A DNA stretch of 64,000 bases from Burkholderiales bacterium (lineage in GTDB: Bacteria; Pseudomonadota; Gammaproteobacteria; Burkholderiales; Burkholderiaceae_C), in NCBI GenBank assembly GCA_017307855.1, contig JAFKGD010000004.1, positions 1 through 64,000 of the forward strand, read 5' to 3'. Both the position numbers and the translations under genes were made by a program. Each line of letters opens with the position of its first letter. Positions within the stretch are counted from its first letter, which is position 1. The notes under the pieces are model-generated. The model made no database searches, was not told where the DNA came from, and was given only the letters and a program-made list of their open reading frames with translations. Below are positions 25,526 through 32,932 of this stretch, one piece after another.

Positions 25526-26692
25526 CTACTTCCTGCCTTGGCGCGCCTTTGGTCGACTCTTCATCCACTCCGTGACCTCGGATCTAATCCACTTGTTTAC
25601 TCCTCCGACCTCCCTCGGAAGCGGAAAACTGGCTATGTGTGACGGTGAGCCTGTGTTCATGTAGTTATAAATAGTCTGCCGGGACACATCCAGAATCTCC
25701 GTTAGCTCCTTCATTGCCAACAGTTCAAGCTCGCCCTCAGCTGAATGATCCAAGTTTGGCGCGGCACGCACCGCAGAAGAACTGTCTCCCTGTGCAGAAG
25801 CCTTGACTGGCATCGTGGCGCCAGCGCGTTCTTCGCTCGAACTCTGAATTTCGCTCCGATCGGGACTCTCAGATTGAACGTTGAATCTAGACTGGTTGTC
25901 CTCCAAACCCTCCGCCTCATTCACCCCGGCCGCGCCGACAGATGCCTTCAGATTCCTCGAAGCGTTTGAAGAGGTGTGATCGACCTCGCTATCAATTGAC
26001 TTGGCGGTTGTCTGACGAACGAGCAATCGATAGGTAAGAATTCCGTATCGAATGAGATCGTCTGGAAATCCAAAGCAATAGAACCTCTCGGATTCCAGTG
26101 CATCAGGTAACTCTGGTTCCTGGATCTGATCCTTGAAACTTTCTCCAGAAGCAAGGGCCTGGCCCAAAAGGCGCCTACGATTCAAGTAGTCCAAGGCTTC
26201 TGCGCGAGAGAACGTCGCATTCTCAAGGCGAACTCGGCCGACCTGCCTTGCTGCGGTTACGCGAATCGCACCGGCCTCAATCAGACGATCAAGTCTCGTA
26301 ACCTCGTCTAGATATGTAGCCTCTCTTCTTGCTCGATCGTCATGCAATATCGCATTCGAGATGAACATCGGCGCACGCTCAGGCAGATTCTCTACCTGCA
26401 TGTACCTCTTCATGAAATCCACCATCACAGACTTTTGAAGCGGGTAACGAAGTGATCGAACGGCCGCTGCAAGCTCTGAGATTTCCTCAATCTCGGAACC
26501 GTCAACAGTCGTCGGAAGCCACGAATGCATTGGACCATTCGGTGACGATGGCAGCTGAACTGCAAACCCAACAATGCACTGAGCGCCCACGGCGCGATGC
26601 CTAAATGGATGGGTTAGCGCGGCGACTAGTCTAAGAACCTCCGCACAGGAAATCGTTTCGTCGGGGAAAAGCTCTTTCTCAGCGGATTGCAT
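25526..26692 (-). CDS. Phage/satellite protein with C-terminal AlpA-like DNA-binding domain
   Basis: 388 residues. The N-terminal two thirds (about 1-220) is unrecognised. A Ser/Glu-rich, probably disordered linker (about 225-310) follows. The last 65 residues (MKELTEILDVSRQTIYNYM ... FPLPREVGGVNKWIRSEVTEWM) form an AlpA/MerR-type winged helix, as in the excision regulators of P4-like satellites. It overlaps the 3-prime end of the integrase gene's reading frame by 14 bp, so it is coupled to int and may act in excision or in control of the element. The N-terminal part could mediate replication or protein contacts; I do not recognise it. Confidence 0.6.
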   Translation of the reverse strand: MQSAEKELFPDETISCAEVLRLVAALTHPFRHRAVGAQCIVGFAVQLPSSPNGPMHSWLPTTVDGSEIEEISELAAAVRSLRYPLQKSVMVDFMKRYMQVENLPERAPMFISNAILHDDRARREATYLDEVTRLDRLIEAGAIRVTAARQVGRVRLENATFSRAEALDYLNRRRLLGQALASGESFKDQIQEPELPDALESERFYCFGFPDDLIRYGILTYRLLVRQTTAKSIDSEVDHTSSNASRNLKASVGAAGVNEAEGLEDNQSRFNVQSESPDRSEIQSSSEERAGATMPVKASAQGDSSSAVRAAPNLDHSAEGELELLAMKELTEILDVSRQTIYNYMNTGSPSHIASFPLPREVGGVNKWIRSEVTEWMKSRPKARQGRK

Positions 26693-27911
26693 CTTGGTCT
26701 GGGGACACTAAAGTTGGAGACATGCCTGAGAGGAACTTTCCCCATTCGGTCATCATGAATCTGCGCTTCTCGAGCGCGTCGCCACGCCGATAGGCAGCCT
26801 CAACTTTACTTTCCAAAGTGTGCGCCAGCGCGTGCTCGGCCAATTCTCGTGCAAAGTGTGTGCGCTCTCCCACCCAATCACGGAACGTTGAGCGAAACCC
26901 GTGCGGTACCGCATCAGCGTTCATACGTCGCATCAGCGCGGTGAGCGCCATGTCTGACAGCGCGCCACCACGTGGTGCCAGGAAGATAAGCCCCGCGCAC
27001 TTGGGGCTATGCAGATCCTCCAGGATTTCCATTGCCATGGGGCTCAGCGGGACGCGGTGCTCCCGCCCAGCTTTCATTCGCTCCCTCGACACGGTCCAAA
27101 CTGCATTGTCCATGTCGACCTCTTCCCAAGTCGCGCCGCGCACTTCCCCACTGCGAGCCGCGCACAGGATCGTGAACTCCAAAGCCATAGCAGCCATACC
27201 ACCTTGAAGTCGCAATCGGCGAAAAAAATCAGGAGCATCATCGATTGGCATCGCACGATGGTGCTCAACCACACGGACTTTGCTTGGTGCCGCCAACAGG
27301 TTATCCAGGAGGCCCTTCCATCGCGCCGGATTCTCACCAGTTCGATAGCCCCGCGCCAAGGCCCAGTTCAAGATTGCCTCGATACGACCTCGCAGACGCG
27401 ATGCAGTCTCGTTTTTTGACTTCCAGAGGGGAGATAGCACAGCGAGGACATGGCTCACATCGATGTCTTTGACCATCATCGTGCCTATCTGTGGATAGAC
27501 GTATGTGGACAACGTGCTAGCCCACTGGGCCCGGTGCTTAGCGTTCTTCCATGTGTCGCCATGGGTCTCCAGATACCCTGTAGCCGCTTGCTCAAAGGTT
27601 TTGGCTACCGCTTGCTGCGCTTGAAGCTGACTTTTCGCCGCCTTGCGCTGAAGAACTGGGTCGTTGCCCTGCTCGATCTCCAAGCGCATTTGCCTCGCCT
27701 TGTCGCGCGCCTGCGCCAAAGTGACTGTGGGGTATCCGCCCAAACCAATGTGACGCCGCTTGCTCCCCACCATCACGCGCAACACCCAAGACCGTACATC
27801 GGCGTCCTTCACGTAGAGATATAGGCCGGCCACACCACCTACGGCGTGATGACCTGGATCGATCAAACGCCCCACCGCAAGCGCAGAGAGTTCTTTTGCC
27901 TGTCTCGCCAT
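26679..27911 (-). CDS. int: P4-type tyrosine integrase
   Basis: 410 residues, the usual length for P4/IntA integrases. The N-terminal DUF4102-like arm-binding domain is at about 1-90 (YVKDADVRSWVLRV, IGLGGYPTVTLAQARDKA) and the SAM-like core-binding domain at about 100-200. The catalytic domain has R in CAARSGEVRGATW, HxxR in VPHGFRSTFRDW, H in ALAHTLESKVEAAYRR and its Tyr. Catalytic residues look intact. Two TTCTACCA repeats 12 bp apart (27916-27935) just upstream are typical arm-type sites for this family. It mobilises the element containing the AlpA-like and Gp2-like genes. Confidence 0.92.
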   Translation of the reverse strand: MARQAKELSALAVGRLIDPGHHAVGGVAGLYLYVKDADVRSWVLRVMVGSKRRHIGLGGYPTVTLAQARDKARQMRLEIEQGNDPVLQRKAAKSQLQAQQAVAKTFEQAATGYLETHGDTWKNAKHRAQWASTLSTYVYPQIGTMMVKDIDVSHVLAVLSPLWKSKNETASRLRGRIEAILNWALARGYRTGENPARWKGLLDNLLAAPSKVRVVEHHRAMPIDDAPDFFRRLRLQGGMAAMALEFTILCAARSGEVRGATWEEVDMDNAVWTVSRERMKAGREHRVPLSPMAMEILEDLHSPKCAGLIFLAPRGGALSDMALTALMRRMNADAVPHGFRSTFRDWVGERTHFARELAEHALAHTLESKVEAAYRRGDALEKRRFMMTEWGKFLSGMSPTLVSPDQDAIR

Positions 27912-27915
27912 TTAT

Positions 27916-27935
27916 TTCTACCAATGCTTCTACCA
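27916..27935. repeat. Arm-type repeats of the P4-type integrase
   Basis: Two TTCTACCA copies start at 27916 and 27928 (12-bp period), immediately upstream of the int start codon. Such repeats are commonly found next to P4-type integrase genes, where they serve as arm-binding sites. Confidence 0.55.
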
Positions 27936-28066
27936 TAGAATTCTCGATTGCGTTGGGCAGCTTTGTACAGGACTTTTTATGGATTTTGGATAATTTCCTT
28001 TTAAATCAACATCTTGCATGTCTCCGTCCTTGACGAACTTTGACAGCATTTAACACGCATCGGCAG

Positions 28067-28083
28067 CCGCCCTCTCCGCCAGG
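28067..28083 (+). repeat. Putative left attachment core of the TIR/caspase element
   Basis: CCGCCCTCTCCGCCAGG here matches CCGCCCTCCCGCCAGG at 32849-32864 with a one-base indel. The CCCTCTCCGCCA core is the 3-prime end of many bacterial tRNA-Ser genes, a common integration target, but the rest of a tRNA is not present to the left. The repeat lies between the two integrase-bearing segments. Confidence 0.5.
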
Positions 28084-28114
28084 GAACACGACTACCCAAC
28101 AGTCGGTTGAAATC

Positions 28115-28141
28115 AAGGACTTGCCATCGCAGGTCCTTTTT
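28115..28141 (+). terminator. Intrinsic terminator near the left attachment core
   Basis: A 10-bp stem (AAGGACTTGC / GCAGGTCCTT, one G-T wobble, loop CATC) is followed by a T-run. It may terminate transcripts entering from the target gene. A similar plus-strand terminator follows the right attachment core, in the same relative place. Confidence 0.65.
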
Positions 28142-28152
28142 CATTTGGGGCC

Positions 28153-28176
28153 AATTAACCCCAGAATTAACCCCAG
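28153..28176. repeat. Left arm-type repeats (two exact AATTAACCCCAG units)
   Basis: Two exact tandem copies of AATTAACCCCAG, 12-bp period. The same AACCCCA core with the same period occurs three times at 32747-32782 beside the second integrase. Each set lies 66-69 bp inside its attachment core, the geometry of arm-type sites for a tyrosine integrase. Confidence 0.6.
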
Positions 28177-28260
28177 ACGGTGCCACTGCCATGTAGCGCA
28201 GTATTCACCTCTCCATACGGGGAATGCTGGTTTCGGGCTCAGGTTGCAGAAATTTCCCCG

Positions 28261-28722
28261 CTATAAGGCCGGGGGCGTATCACGCAGCTTCCGGGCCTCT
28301 TTAATCACGTCTCGTAGTCGATTGGCACTACTGAGGATTTTTCCGGCTGACAGCATGACGGCGTTAGCGGACAACCCTGTGATGGCCATCCAGATACTGG
28401 CAGATCTCACCAGCGAAGACTGTGCCCACAGCACGGTTAACAGAACCGCTATGCCTATAAGCGAAGCCGCCCTCAATCGGTGACGCATCTCTTCAGCAAG
28501 AAGGTAGATGTCCTGCTGGGGGTTGCGCGCGCAGTGGTCAACTTGCGCTTGGAATGCCTGCCGACGAGCTTCATTGCGCGCGCGCCACCATAGTGCAGCC
28601 TTTGATGACACTGTGGATAGCGCCCAAGGTATCAGCGAGCTTGCCCAATTGATCAGCAGCCCGACTACAACAACCGAAATCCACCACACAGGTGATTGAA
28701 CAATCTTTGCTAGTTCATCCAT
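28261..28722 (-). CDS. Small membrane protein divergent from the TIR gene
   Basis: 153 residues from the ATG at 28720-28722 (AAGGAGATGAG ribosome site). Three hydrophobic helices are visible: about 10-35 (WWISVVVVGLLINWAS), 85-105 (AASLIGIAVLLTVLWA) and 113-135. A basic amphipathic segment (RRQAFQAQVDHCARNP) links the first two. No recognised family. It is divergently transcribed, with its start 75 bp from the TIR start. In defence cassettes, small membrane proteins in this position are often effectors or regulators, but nothing in the sequence proves that here. Confidence 0.55.
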   Translation of the reverse strand: MDELAKIVQSPVWWISVVVVGLLINWASSLIPWALSTVSSKAALWWRARNEARRQAFQAQVDHCARNPQQDIYLLAEEMRHRLRAASLIGIAVLLTVLWAQSSLVRSASIWMAITGLSANAVMLSAGKILSSANRLRDVIKEARKLRDTPPAL

Positions 28723-28797
28723 CTCATCTCCTTGCCCAGCAAGTGTAGACAACTAGCTCGACGTATGTAACCATTTGTTCCTAACCGGAGGAGCCAA

Positions 28798-29187
28798 ATG
28801 GCCAAGAAGAAGGTTTTCATCAGCTTCGATTACGACCACGACGAAGGTCTCAAACATTTGCTTGTGGGGCAGTCCAAGAATCCGGACAGTCCGTTTGAAC
28901 TGGCCGACTGGTCTATCAAAGAACATATTGATGAGAACTGGAAGGCAAAAGCCAAGACTCGAATCAAGTCCGTAGATGTCGTGGTCGTCATCTGCGGAGA
29001 GCACACCCACACTGCCACTGGAGTGAGCGCAGAAGTCTCTATCGCCCAGGCCGTCTCAACGGACTATTTTCTGCTCAAGGGCTACTCGAACAAGACATGC
29101 ACAAAGCCTACGAGCGCACGCGCGGGTGACAAGATATACGCGTGGACTTGGGAAAATCTAAAGCTACTCATTGGTGGTAGTCGCTAA
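28798..29187 (+). CDS. thsB: TIR-like signalling protein (ThsB type)
   Basis: 129 residues, a single TIR-like (DUF1863/MTH538) domain. It starts with VFISFDYDHDEGLKHLL, continues with VDVVVVICGEHTHTATGVSAEVSIA, and ends with a helix (YAWTWENLKLLIGG). In ThsB proteins the glutamate in the second segment (here E79, GVSAEVSIA) is the conserved catalytic residue for making cyclic ADP-ribose-type signals from NAD+. A strong GGAGGAG ribosome site precedes the ATG. Its stop overlaps the ATG of the caspase gene (TAATG), so the pair is translationally coupled. A TIR gene joined to a caspase-like gene defines type IV Thoeris, where the TIR product activates the protease. Confidence 0.82.
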   Translation: MAKKKVFISFDYDHDEGLKHLLVGQSKNPDSPFELADWSIKEHIDENWKAKAKTRIKSVDVVVVICGEHTHTATGVSAEVSIAQAVSTDYFLLKGYSNKTCTKPTSARAGDKIYAWTWENLKLLIGGSR

Positions 29188-30176
29188 TGAAACGCGCGCT
29201 CATTATTGGTATTGATGACTACCCCGATGCGCCCTTGCATGGCTGCGTCAACGATGCCCGAACTGTTGCAACAACGCTGGAGAAGAATGGCGACGGGTCG
29301 CCTAACTTCGCGGTTCGATTGTTGACGAGCGATGCAGGGGCTGTCACATCTGAGGAAATGGCGGGCGCAGTCGACGAGCTTTTTAAAGCTGATGCCGAAA
29401 TCGCCCTTCTGTTCTTTGCAGGTCATGGCGCGATCAATCCCGAAACGAACTCGGGCTACATCGTTAGCCAGGATGGCCGAAGAGGCAGTTGGGGTGTTTC
29501 GCTATCGGAAATCATCGCGCTTGCGAACGCAGCTTATCCAAGAATCCGGTCAACAGTAATCATCTTGGATAGCTGTCATTCGGGCTTCGCGGGTGAGGTG
29601 ACTGGCGCAAATAAAGGAGAAGTCTCCATCATTGGTACAGGTGTGACCATCCTTACCGCGAGCCATCGGCAAGGGAGCGCAGGGGAAGCTCAGGGCCACG
29701 GTATCTTCACAGACATGCTGGTCGATGCGCTCACCGGAAGTGCTGCAGATATATGCGGGCGAATTACCCCCGCGTCGGTTTACTCTCACATTGACCAGGC
29801 ACTCGGACCGTGGGAACAACGCCCTGTCTATAAGGCAAACGTGCAGACCTTCATCACGTTGCGGGGAGTCGCGCCAAAGATCCCGCTGGAAGTCTTGCGG
29901 CGTTTGCCTGTGTACTTTCCAGATGCTGCGTATGTTTTCCCACTTGATCCAAGCTTCGAACCCGACAGAGCGAACGTGCCTGAACAATTTAGAGCGCTGC
30001 CCATCGACATAGAGAACACGAAGAAGTTCAAGGAACTCCAATCGTGCAATCGTCATGGATTGGTCGTTCCGGTCGATGCCGAGCACATGTACGACGCAGC
30101 GATTGGTTCCAAAGGATGCCGCCTGACAGCGCTCGGCGCCCACTATCGCAAGCTCGCAGAAATGGCTCGGCTCTGA
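29187..30176 (+). CDS. Caspase-like protease (type IV Thoeris effector)
   Basis: 329 residues. The caspase/peptidase C14 fold covers about 1-220: start RALIIGIDDYPDAPLHGCVND, catalytic His in FFAGHGAIN (H80) and catalytic Cys in ILDSCHSG (C130). Further family features are GTGVTILTASHRQGSAGE and the substrate-loop helix GHGIFTDMLVDALTG. The last ~105 residues (after VAPKIPLEVL) are unassigned and could bind the signal made by the TIR partner. In type IV Thoeris the signal switches on this protease, which degrades host proteins and aborts phage infection. It overlaps the TIR stop by one base and is followed by a 70-bp gap with a hairpin. Confidence 0.82.
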   Translation: MKRALIIGIDDYPDAPLHGCVNDARTVATTLEKNGDGSPNFAVRLLTSDAGAVTSEEMAGAVDELFKADAEIALLFFAGHGAINPETNSGYIVSQDGRRGSWGVSLSEIIALANAAYPRIRSTVIILDSCHSGFAGEVTGANKGEVSIIGTGVTILTASHRQGSAGEAQGHGIFTDMLVDALTGSAADICGRITPASVYSHIDQALGPWEQRPVYKANVQTFITLRGVAPKIPLEVLRRLPVYFPDAAYVFPLDPSFEPDRANVPEQFRALPIDIENTKKFKELQSCNRHGLVVPVDAEHMYDAAIGSKGCRLTALGAHYRKLAEMARL

Positions 30177-30201
30177 GCCATCGCCCGAAACCAAAACAAA
30201 A

Positions 30202-30236
30202 GCTCCCACTTCTGGGAAAGTTTCATGAGTGGGAGC
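30202..30236 (+). promoter_or_regulatory. Hairpin ahead of the coiled-coil gene
   Basis: Perfect 9-bp inverted repeat GCTCCCACT / AGTGGGAGC with a 17-nt loop and no T-run. It ends 3 bp before the GGAGGG ribosome site of the next gene (start 30248), so it could shield that site or mark an mRNA processing point. Confidence 0.45.
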
Positions 30237-30247
30237 ATGGAGGGAAT

Positions 30248-31468
30248 ATGAGCGGAGATTCACCGGAGTCATCTGGCAGCAGTGAGGAACTTCGCAGCGA
30301 GGTTGCGCGGTTACTGGCTCATGCCGAAGAAGCTGCCCGCCGGGCCAACAGCGAGGCCGGATTTGCCTTCAACGCAAAGGGCGCGGCTGAAGAGCATGCG
30401 CGTTTTGTCGCCCAGTTGCGCGGAGCTGTGGAGGCTGATGCGTCCTGGTTATCAGCAACAAAGAAGAACGCAGAGGATGTCCAGTCAGCTCTATCTGCCT
30501 CCAAGGCATCGGCGGACGTAGACGCCGCTGCTCTGACTGAGATGCGCGCGCAAGCTAAGTCTGACAGCGCATCAGTAAGGGCGGTGAATGCCGCTGTCTC
30601 CTCAATCCAAACTGAAGTCGAATCCCTTCGGGAACGGTCAATAGAGGCTAGTCGTGCAGCAACTTCCGCTGCTGTAGATGTGGCTACCAACAAAGCTGCT
30701 GTGGAAGCTGCTCTCACGTCCGTTCAGGCTACTCATGCAGCTATTGCAGAAGCGGCAAGTTCAGCCGTATTGAGCGCGAAAGAAATCGAAAAGCTTGAGA
30801 GCGGCGCCAAGGTCAACGCCACCTACCTGGACGAGGCGGTAGAAAGCGCCACAGATGTCGATGTGAAAGTAAAAGCGCATGAAGCGGAACTGGTGCGCCT
30901 ACTAGCTGAATACACTGCCCTGAACAAGAAAGTTGAATCTATGCTGCCCGGCGCGACAAGCGCTGGACTGGCATCTGCATTTCGAATTCAGAAAGAGCGC
31001 TTTGTCGCTCCCTCCATAGGCTGGCTCATCGTTTTCGTGCTGACCTTGGCGGCCTTGTTTGGAATGGGCTTGTACGACTTCCAGGCCGCCGAGCCAACTT
31101 GGGACGCGATGCTTCGTCATTTTGCGAATCGTCTCCCAATAATTATTCCTCTTGTTTGGCTTGCAATCTACTCCGGCCGTCACTACAGCTTGGCACTGAA
31201 GCTCCAGGAAGACTACGCCTTCAAGGAGGCCGTCTCGTTCGCTTTCGAAGGCTACAAGAGGGAGATGGCAAACATTCCGTCTGTGGAAGGGCAACAAAAC
31301 CCGCTGGTAATCCTCTGTGAGAACGTGCTGAGTTCTCTTGCGCAGCGGCCGGGGCGCATATACGAGAACAAGCATGAGGATGTGACCCCACTGTCTCCGT
31401 TGAAGTCACTGATTGCTGAAGCCCTTGCTGCTATCAGAGCGGCGTCTTCCAAGCAATCCGGCCAATAG
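30248..31468 (+). CDS. Coiled-coil protein with two C-terminal transmembrane helices, candidate extra Thoeris-island component
   Basis: 406 residues from the ATG at 30248 (GGAGGGAAT ribosome site). About residues 10-235 are an Ala/Ser/Glu-rich, nearly uninterrupted coiled coil. Two transmembrane helices follow (about 255-280, SIGWLIVFVLTLAALFGMGLY; about 300-320, LPIIIPLVWLAIYSG). A conserved-looking soluble tail follows (ALKLQEDYAFKEAVSFAFEGY). I do not recognise a named family. Co-directional and 71 bp after the caspase gene, inside the same mobile element. A membrane protein with a long exposed coiled coil would be a natural protease target or sensor, but that is speculation. Confidence 0.65.
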   Translation: MSGDSPESSGSSEELRSEVARLLAHAEEAARRANSEAGFAFNAKGAAEEHARFVAQLRGAVEADASWLSATKKNAEDVQSALSASKASADVDAAALTEMRAQAKSDSASVRAVNAAVSSIQTEVESLRERSIEASRAATSAAVDVATNKAAVEAALTSVQATHAAIAEAASSAVLSAKEIEKLESGAKVNATYLDEAVESATDVDVKVKAHEAELVRLLAEYTALNKKVESMLPGATSAGLASAFRIQKERFVAPSIGWLIVFVLTLAALFGMGLYDFQAAEPTWDAMLRHFANRLPIIIPLVWLAIYSGRHYSLALKLQEDYAFKEAVSFAFEGYKREMANIPSVEGQQNPLVILCENVLSSLAQRPGRIYENKHEDVTPLSPLKSLIAEALAAIRAASSKQSGQ

Positions 31469-31470
31469 AA

Positions 31471-32721
31471 CTAGAACGGGTAGGCCACCTTCGCAAGAGC
31501 ATCTGTCTTGGATTTCAAGCCAGCACCGCCAGAGTACAGCCCATAGGTGATGCGCAGTTTGTCGTGGCCCACAATATCTGCTGCAAGGTTCTCAGACACG
31601 CCCGCGTTCTCCATCTGCGTGATGACCGTCGAGCGCATCGAGTGAAACGTGTGGCCCTCTGAAAAGCCCATCGCCTTCTTGAGCCGACCGAAGCGCTTAC
31701 CAATCGCATTCGACCTGTCACCGTACTTGTTCAGCGTCAGGCCCGACAGCAGGAAGCCGTCCTTCGACTCTTTCACCAGGCGCTTGACAGTCGCAGCCAG
31801 CTTCGGATGAATTGGCACCTCGCGAATGCCAGCCGCCGTTTTGGAGTCGGCAATCTTGAAGCTCTTGTCGGTGACCTCGATGGCTTTCAGTGAGCACAGC
31901 TCCTCGATGAGCGCGCCCGAGTACGCGCCAAGCATGATGAGGTCCGCCAATTGCTTGTCGCCATCACGGCCTTCGTAGGGTCTGGTGGCAGCCTCGGTCC
32001 ACAACTTCACTACCTGCTCGGCCCCATAGGGCATGTTGGCTGTCTTGCCAGCCTTGGCCTTCTTGCGCTTTGAGAGCACCAGGACGCCGGTGAATGGCTC
32101 TGACTCAGCCGGCACGGCGTCATAGGTCTTGAGGTAGCGCCAGTAGTTGCGGCAGAAGGACAGGATGCGCTCGAGCGAAGCCGCCCCCTTCCCTTCCTTC
32201 GTCATCTCGTCGAGCCAGAGCTTCACAGCGCCCTTGGTGATGCCTTCCAGGGATTCGAATCGGGCGACCAGCAGACCAACGCCCTTGACCATGTGGTCCT
32301 TGGTTTTCTCGGCCAGATCAATCTGGCCCTTCCAGGCATCGAAGTACTCGCTGGCCGGTGTGCGCGCGCCCGTGGCGATTTCATAGAACTCCTTGGCCGC
32401 CTTGGCTCCCTTCTTGTCCTCCATCGCCTCCAAGCGGTCGATGAGCACGCCCTCGACATCGGCACGAGTGTCGTCGTCATCAATCGCCTTCAAGGCATCC
32501 CGCCAGCGCATCGCCTCGGTTCGGACCGCGCCCGTGGTGCCCCGAGCCTGTGCAATTTCAGCCTTCCACTGAGCGATGAAGGGAGCGGCCTTCAGAAGAG
32601 CATCACGCCGGTTCGGAGTGCCGAGCGACCGCTTGAAGCGGACCACGCCAAGCGCCTCGCGGACATCCTTAGGGACCAGGAGGGTTGCGTACCAGGTGTG
32701 GTGGCGAAGCTCGATGTTCAT
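31471..32721 (-). CDS. DUF6538-type tyrosine integrase with a non-canonical catalytic Arg
   Basis: 416 residues with an N-terminal DUF6538-like segment (TWYATLLVPKDVREALG), an SAM-like core-binding domain (about 130-220) and a catalytic domain with HSMR (HxxR), H in GHDKLRITYGLYSGG and its Tyr. In Box I, where these recombinases have an essential Arg (T-G-x-R or S-G-x-R pattern), this protein reads AYSGALIEELCSL, with Leu in the Arg position (codon CTC; CGC would be one base away). The gene ends 2 bp from the coiled-coil gene, in convergent orientation, and its promoter region holds three 12-bp AACCCCA repeats. Confidence 0.82.
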   Translation of the reverse strand: MNIELRHHTWYATLLVPKDVREALGVVRFKRSLGTPNRRDALLKAAPFIAQWKAEIAQARGTTGAVRTEAMRWRDALKAIDDDDTRADVEGVLIDRLEAMEDKKGAKAAKEFYEIATGARTPASEYFDAWKGQIDLAEKTKDHMVKGVGLLVARFESLEGITKGAVKLWLDEMTKEGKGAASLERILSFCRNYWRYLKTYDAVPAESEPFTGVLVLSKRKKAKAGKTANMPYGAEQVVKLWTEAATRPYEGRDGDKQLADLIMLGAYSGALIEELCSLKAIEVTDKSFKIADSKTAAGIREVPIHPKLAATVKRLVKESKDGFLLSGLTLNKYGDRSNAIGKRFGRLKKAMGFSEGHTFHSMRSTVITQMENAGVSENLAADIVGHDKLRITYGLYSGGAGLKSKTDALAKVAYPF

Positions 32722-32746
32722 ACTGCTCGGAAAGGGTTCGAAGAAA

Positions 32747-32782
32747 AATTAACCCCAATGTCAACCCCAAGCAGAACCCCAT
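32747..32782. repeat. Right arm-type repeats (three 12-bp AACCCCA units)
   Basis: Three contiguous 12-bp units share AACCCCA at the same phase: AATTAACCCCAA, TGTCAACCCCAA, GCAGAACCCCAT. They sit immediately upstream of the integrase start and mirror the two exact copies at 28153-28176. Confidence 0.6.
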
Positions 32783-32848
32783 TTCAAGACCGATTTTCAG
32801 AGGAAGATGAGCCGAATCAACAGCTTAGATGGTGATAAACAGCGAGTC

Positions 32849-32864
32849 CCGCCCTCCCGCCAGG
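32849..32864 (+). repeat. Putative right attachment core
   Basis: CCGCCCTCCCGCCAGG, differing from 28067-28083 by a one-base indel. It lies 66 bp outside the right arm-type repeats and 12 bp before a plus-strand terminator hairpin. The 4.8 kb between the two cores is the proposed element. Confidence 0.5.
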
Positions 32865-32876
32865 CGATCAATGAAT

Positions 32877-32904
32877 ACGGGGCTTTGCGCCCCGTTTCTG
32901 TTTT
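32877..32904 (+). terminator. Intrinsic terminator beyond the right attachment core
   Basis: Stem ACGGGGC/GCCCCGT with a 5-nt loop followed by TTTCTGTTTT. Plus-strand orientation, between the mobile region and the catabolic operon. Confidence 0.7.
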
Positions 32905-32932
32905 CTACCCACCCTGATCAACCATCGCCGGC

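Noticed and set aside
28067..28083. Complete tRNA-Ser gene at the left attachment core
   Set aside because: Only the CCCTCTCCGCCA-like 3-prime end is present. No anticodon arm or 5-prime acceptor strand could be found upstream.
28153..28176. CRISPR array
   Set aside because: The repeats are 12-bp tandem units without spacers, next to an integrase; arm-type sites fit better. No other CRISPR-like array was seen.
32877..32904. Terminator of the catabolic operon
   Set aside because: The T-run is on the plus strand, while the operon is on the minus strand; it more likely belongs to a plus-strand gene or to the integration site.
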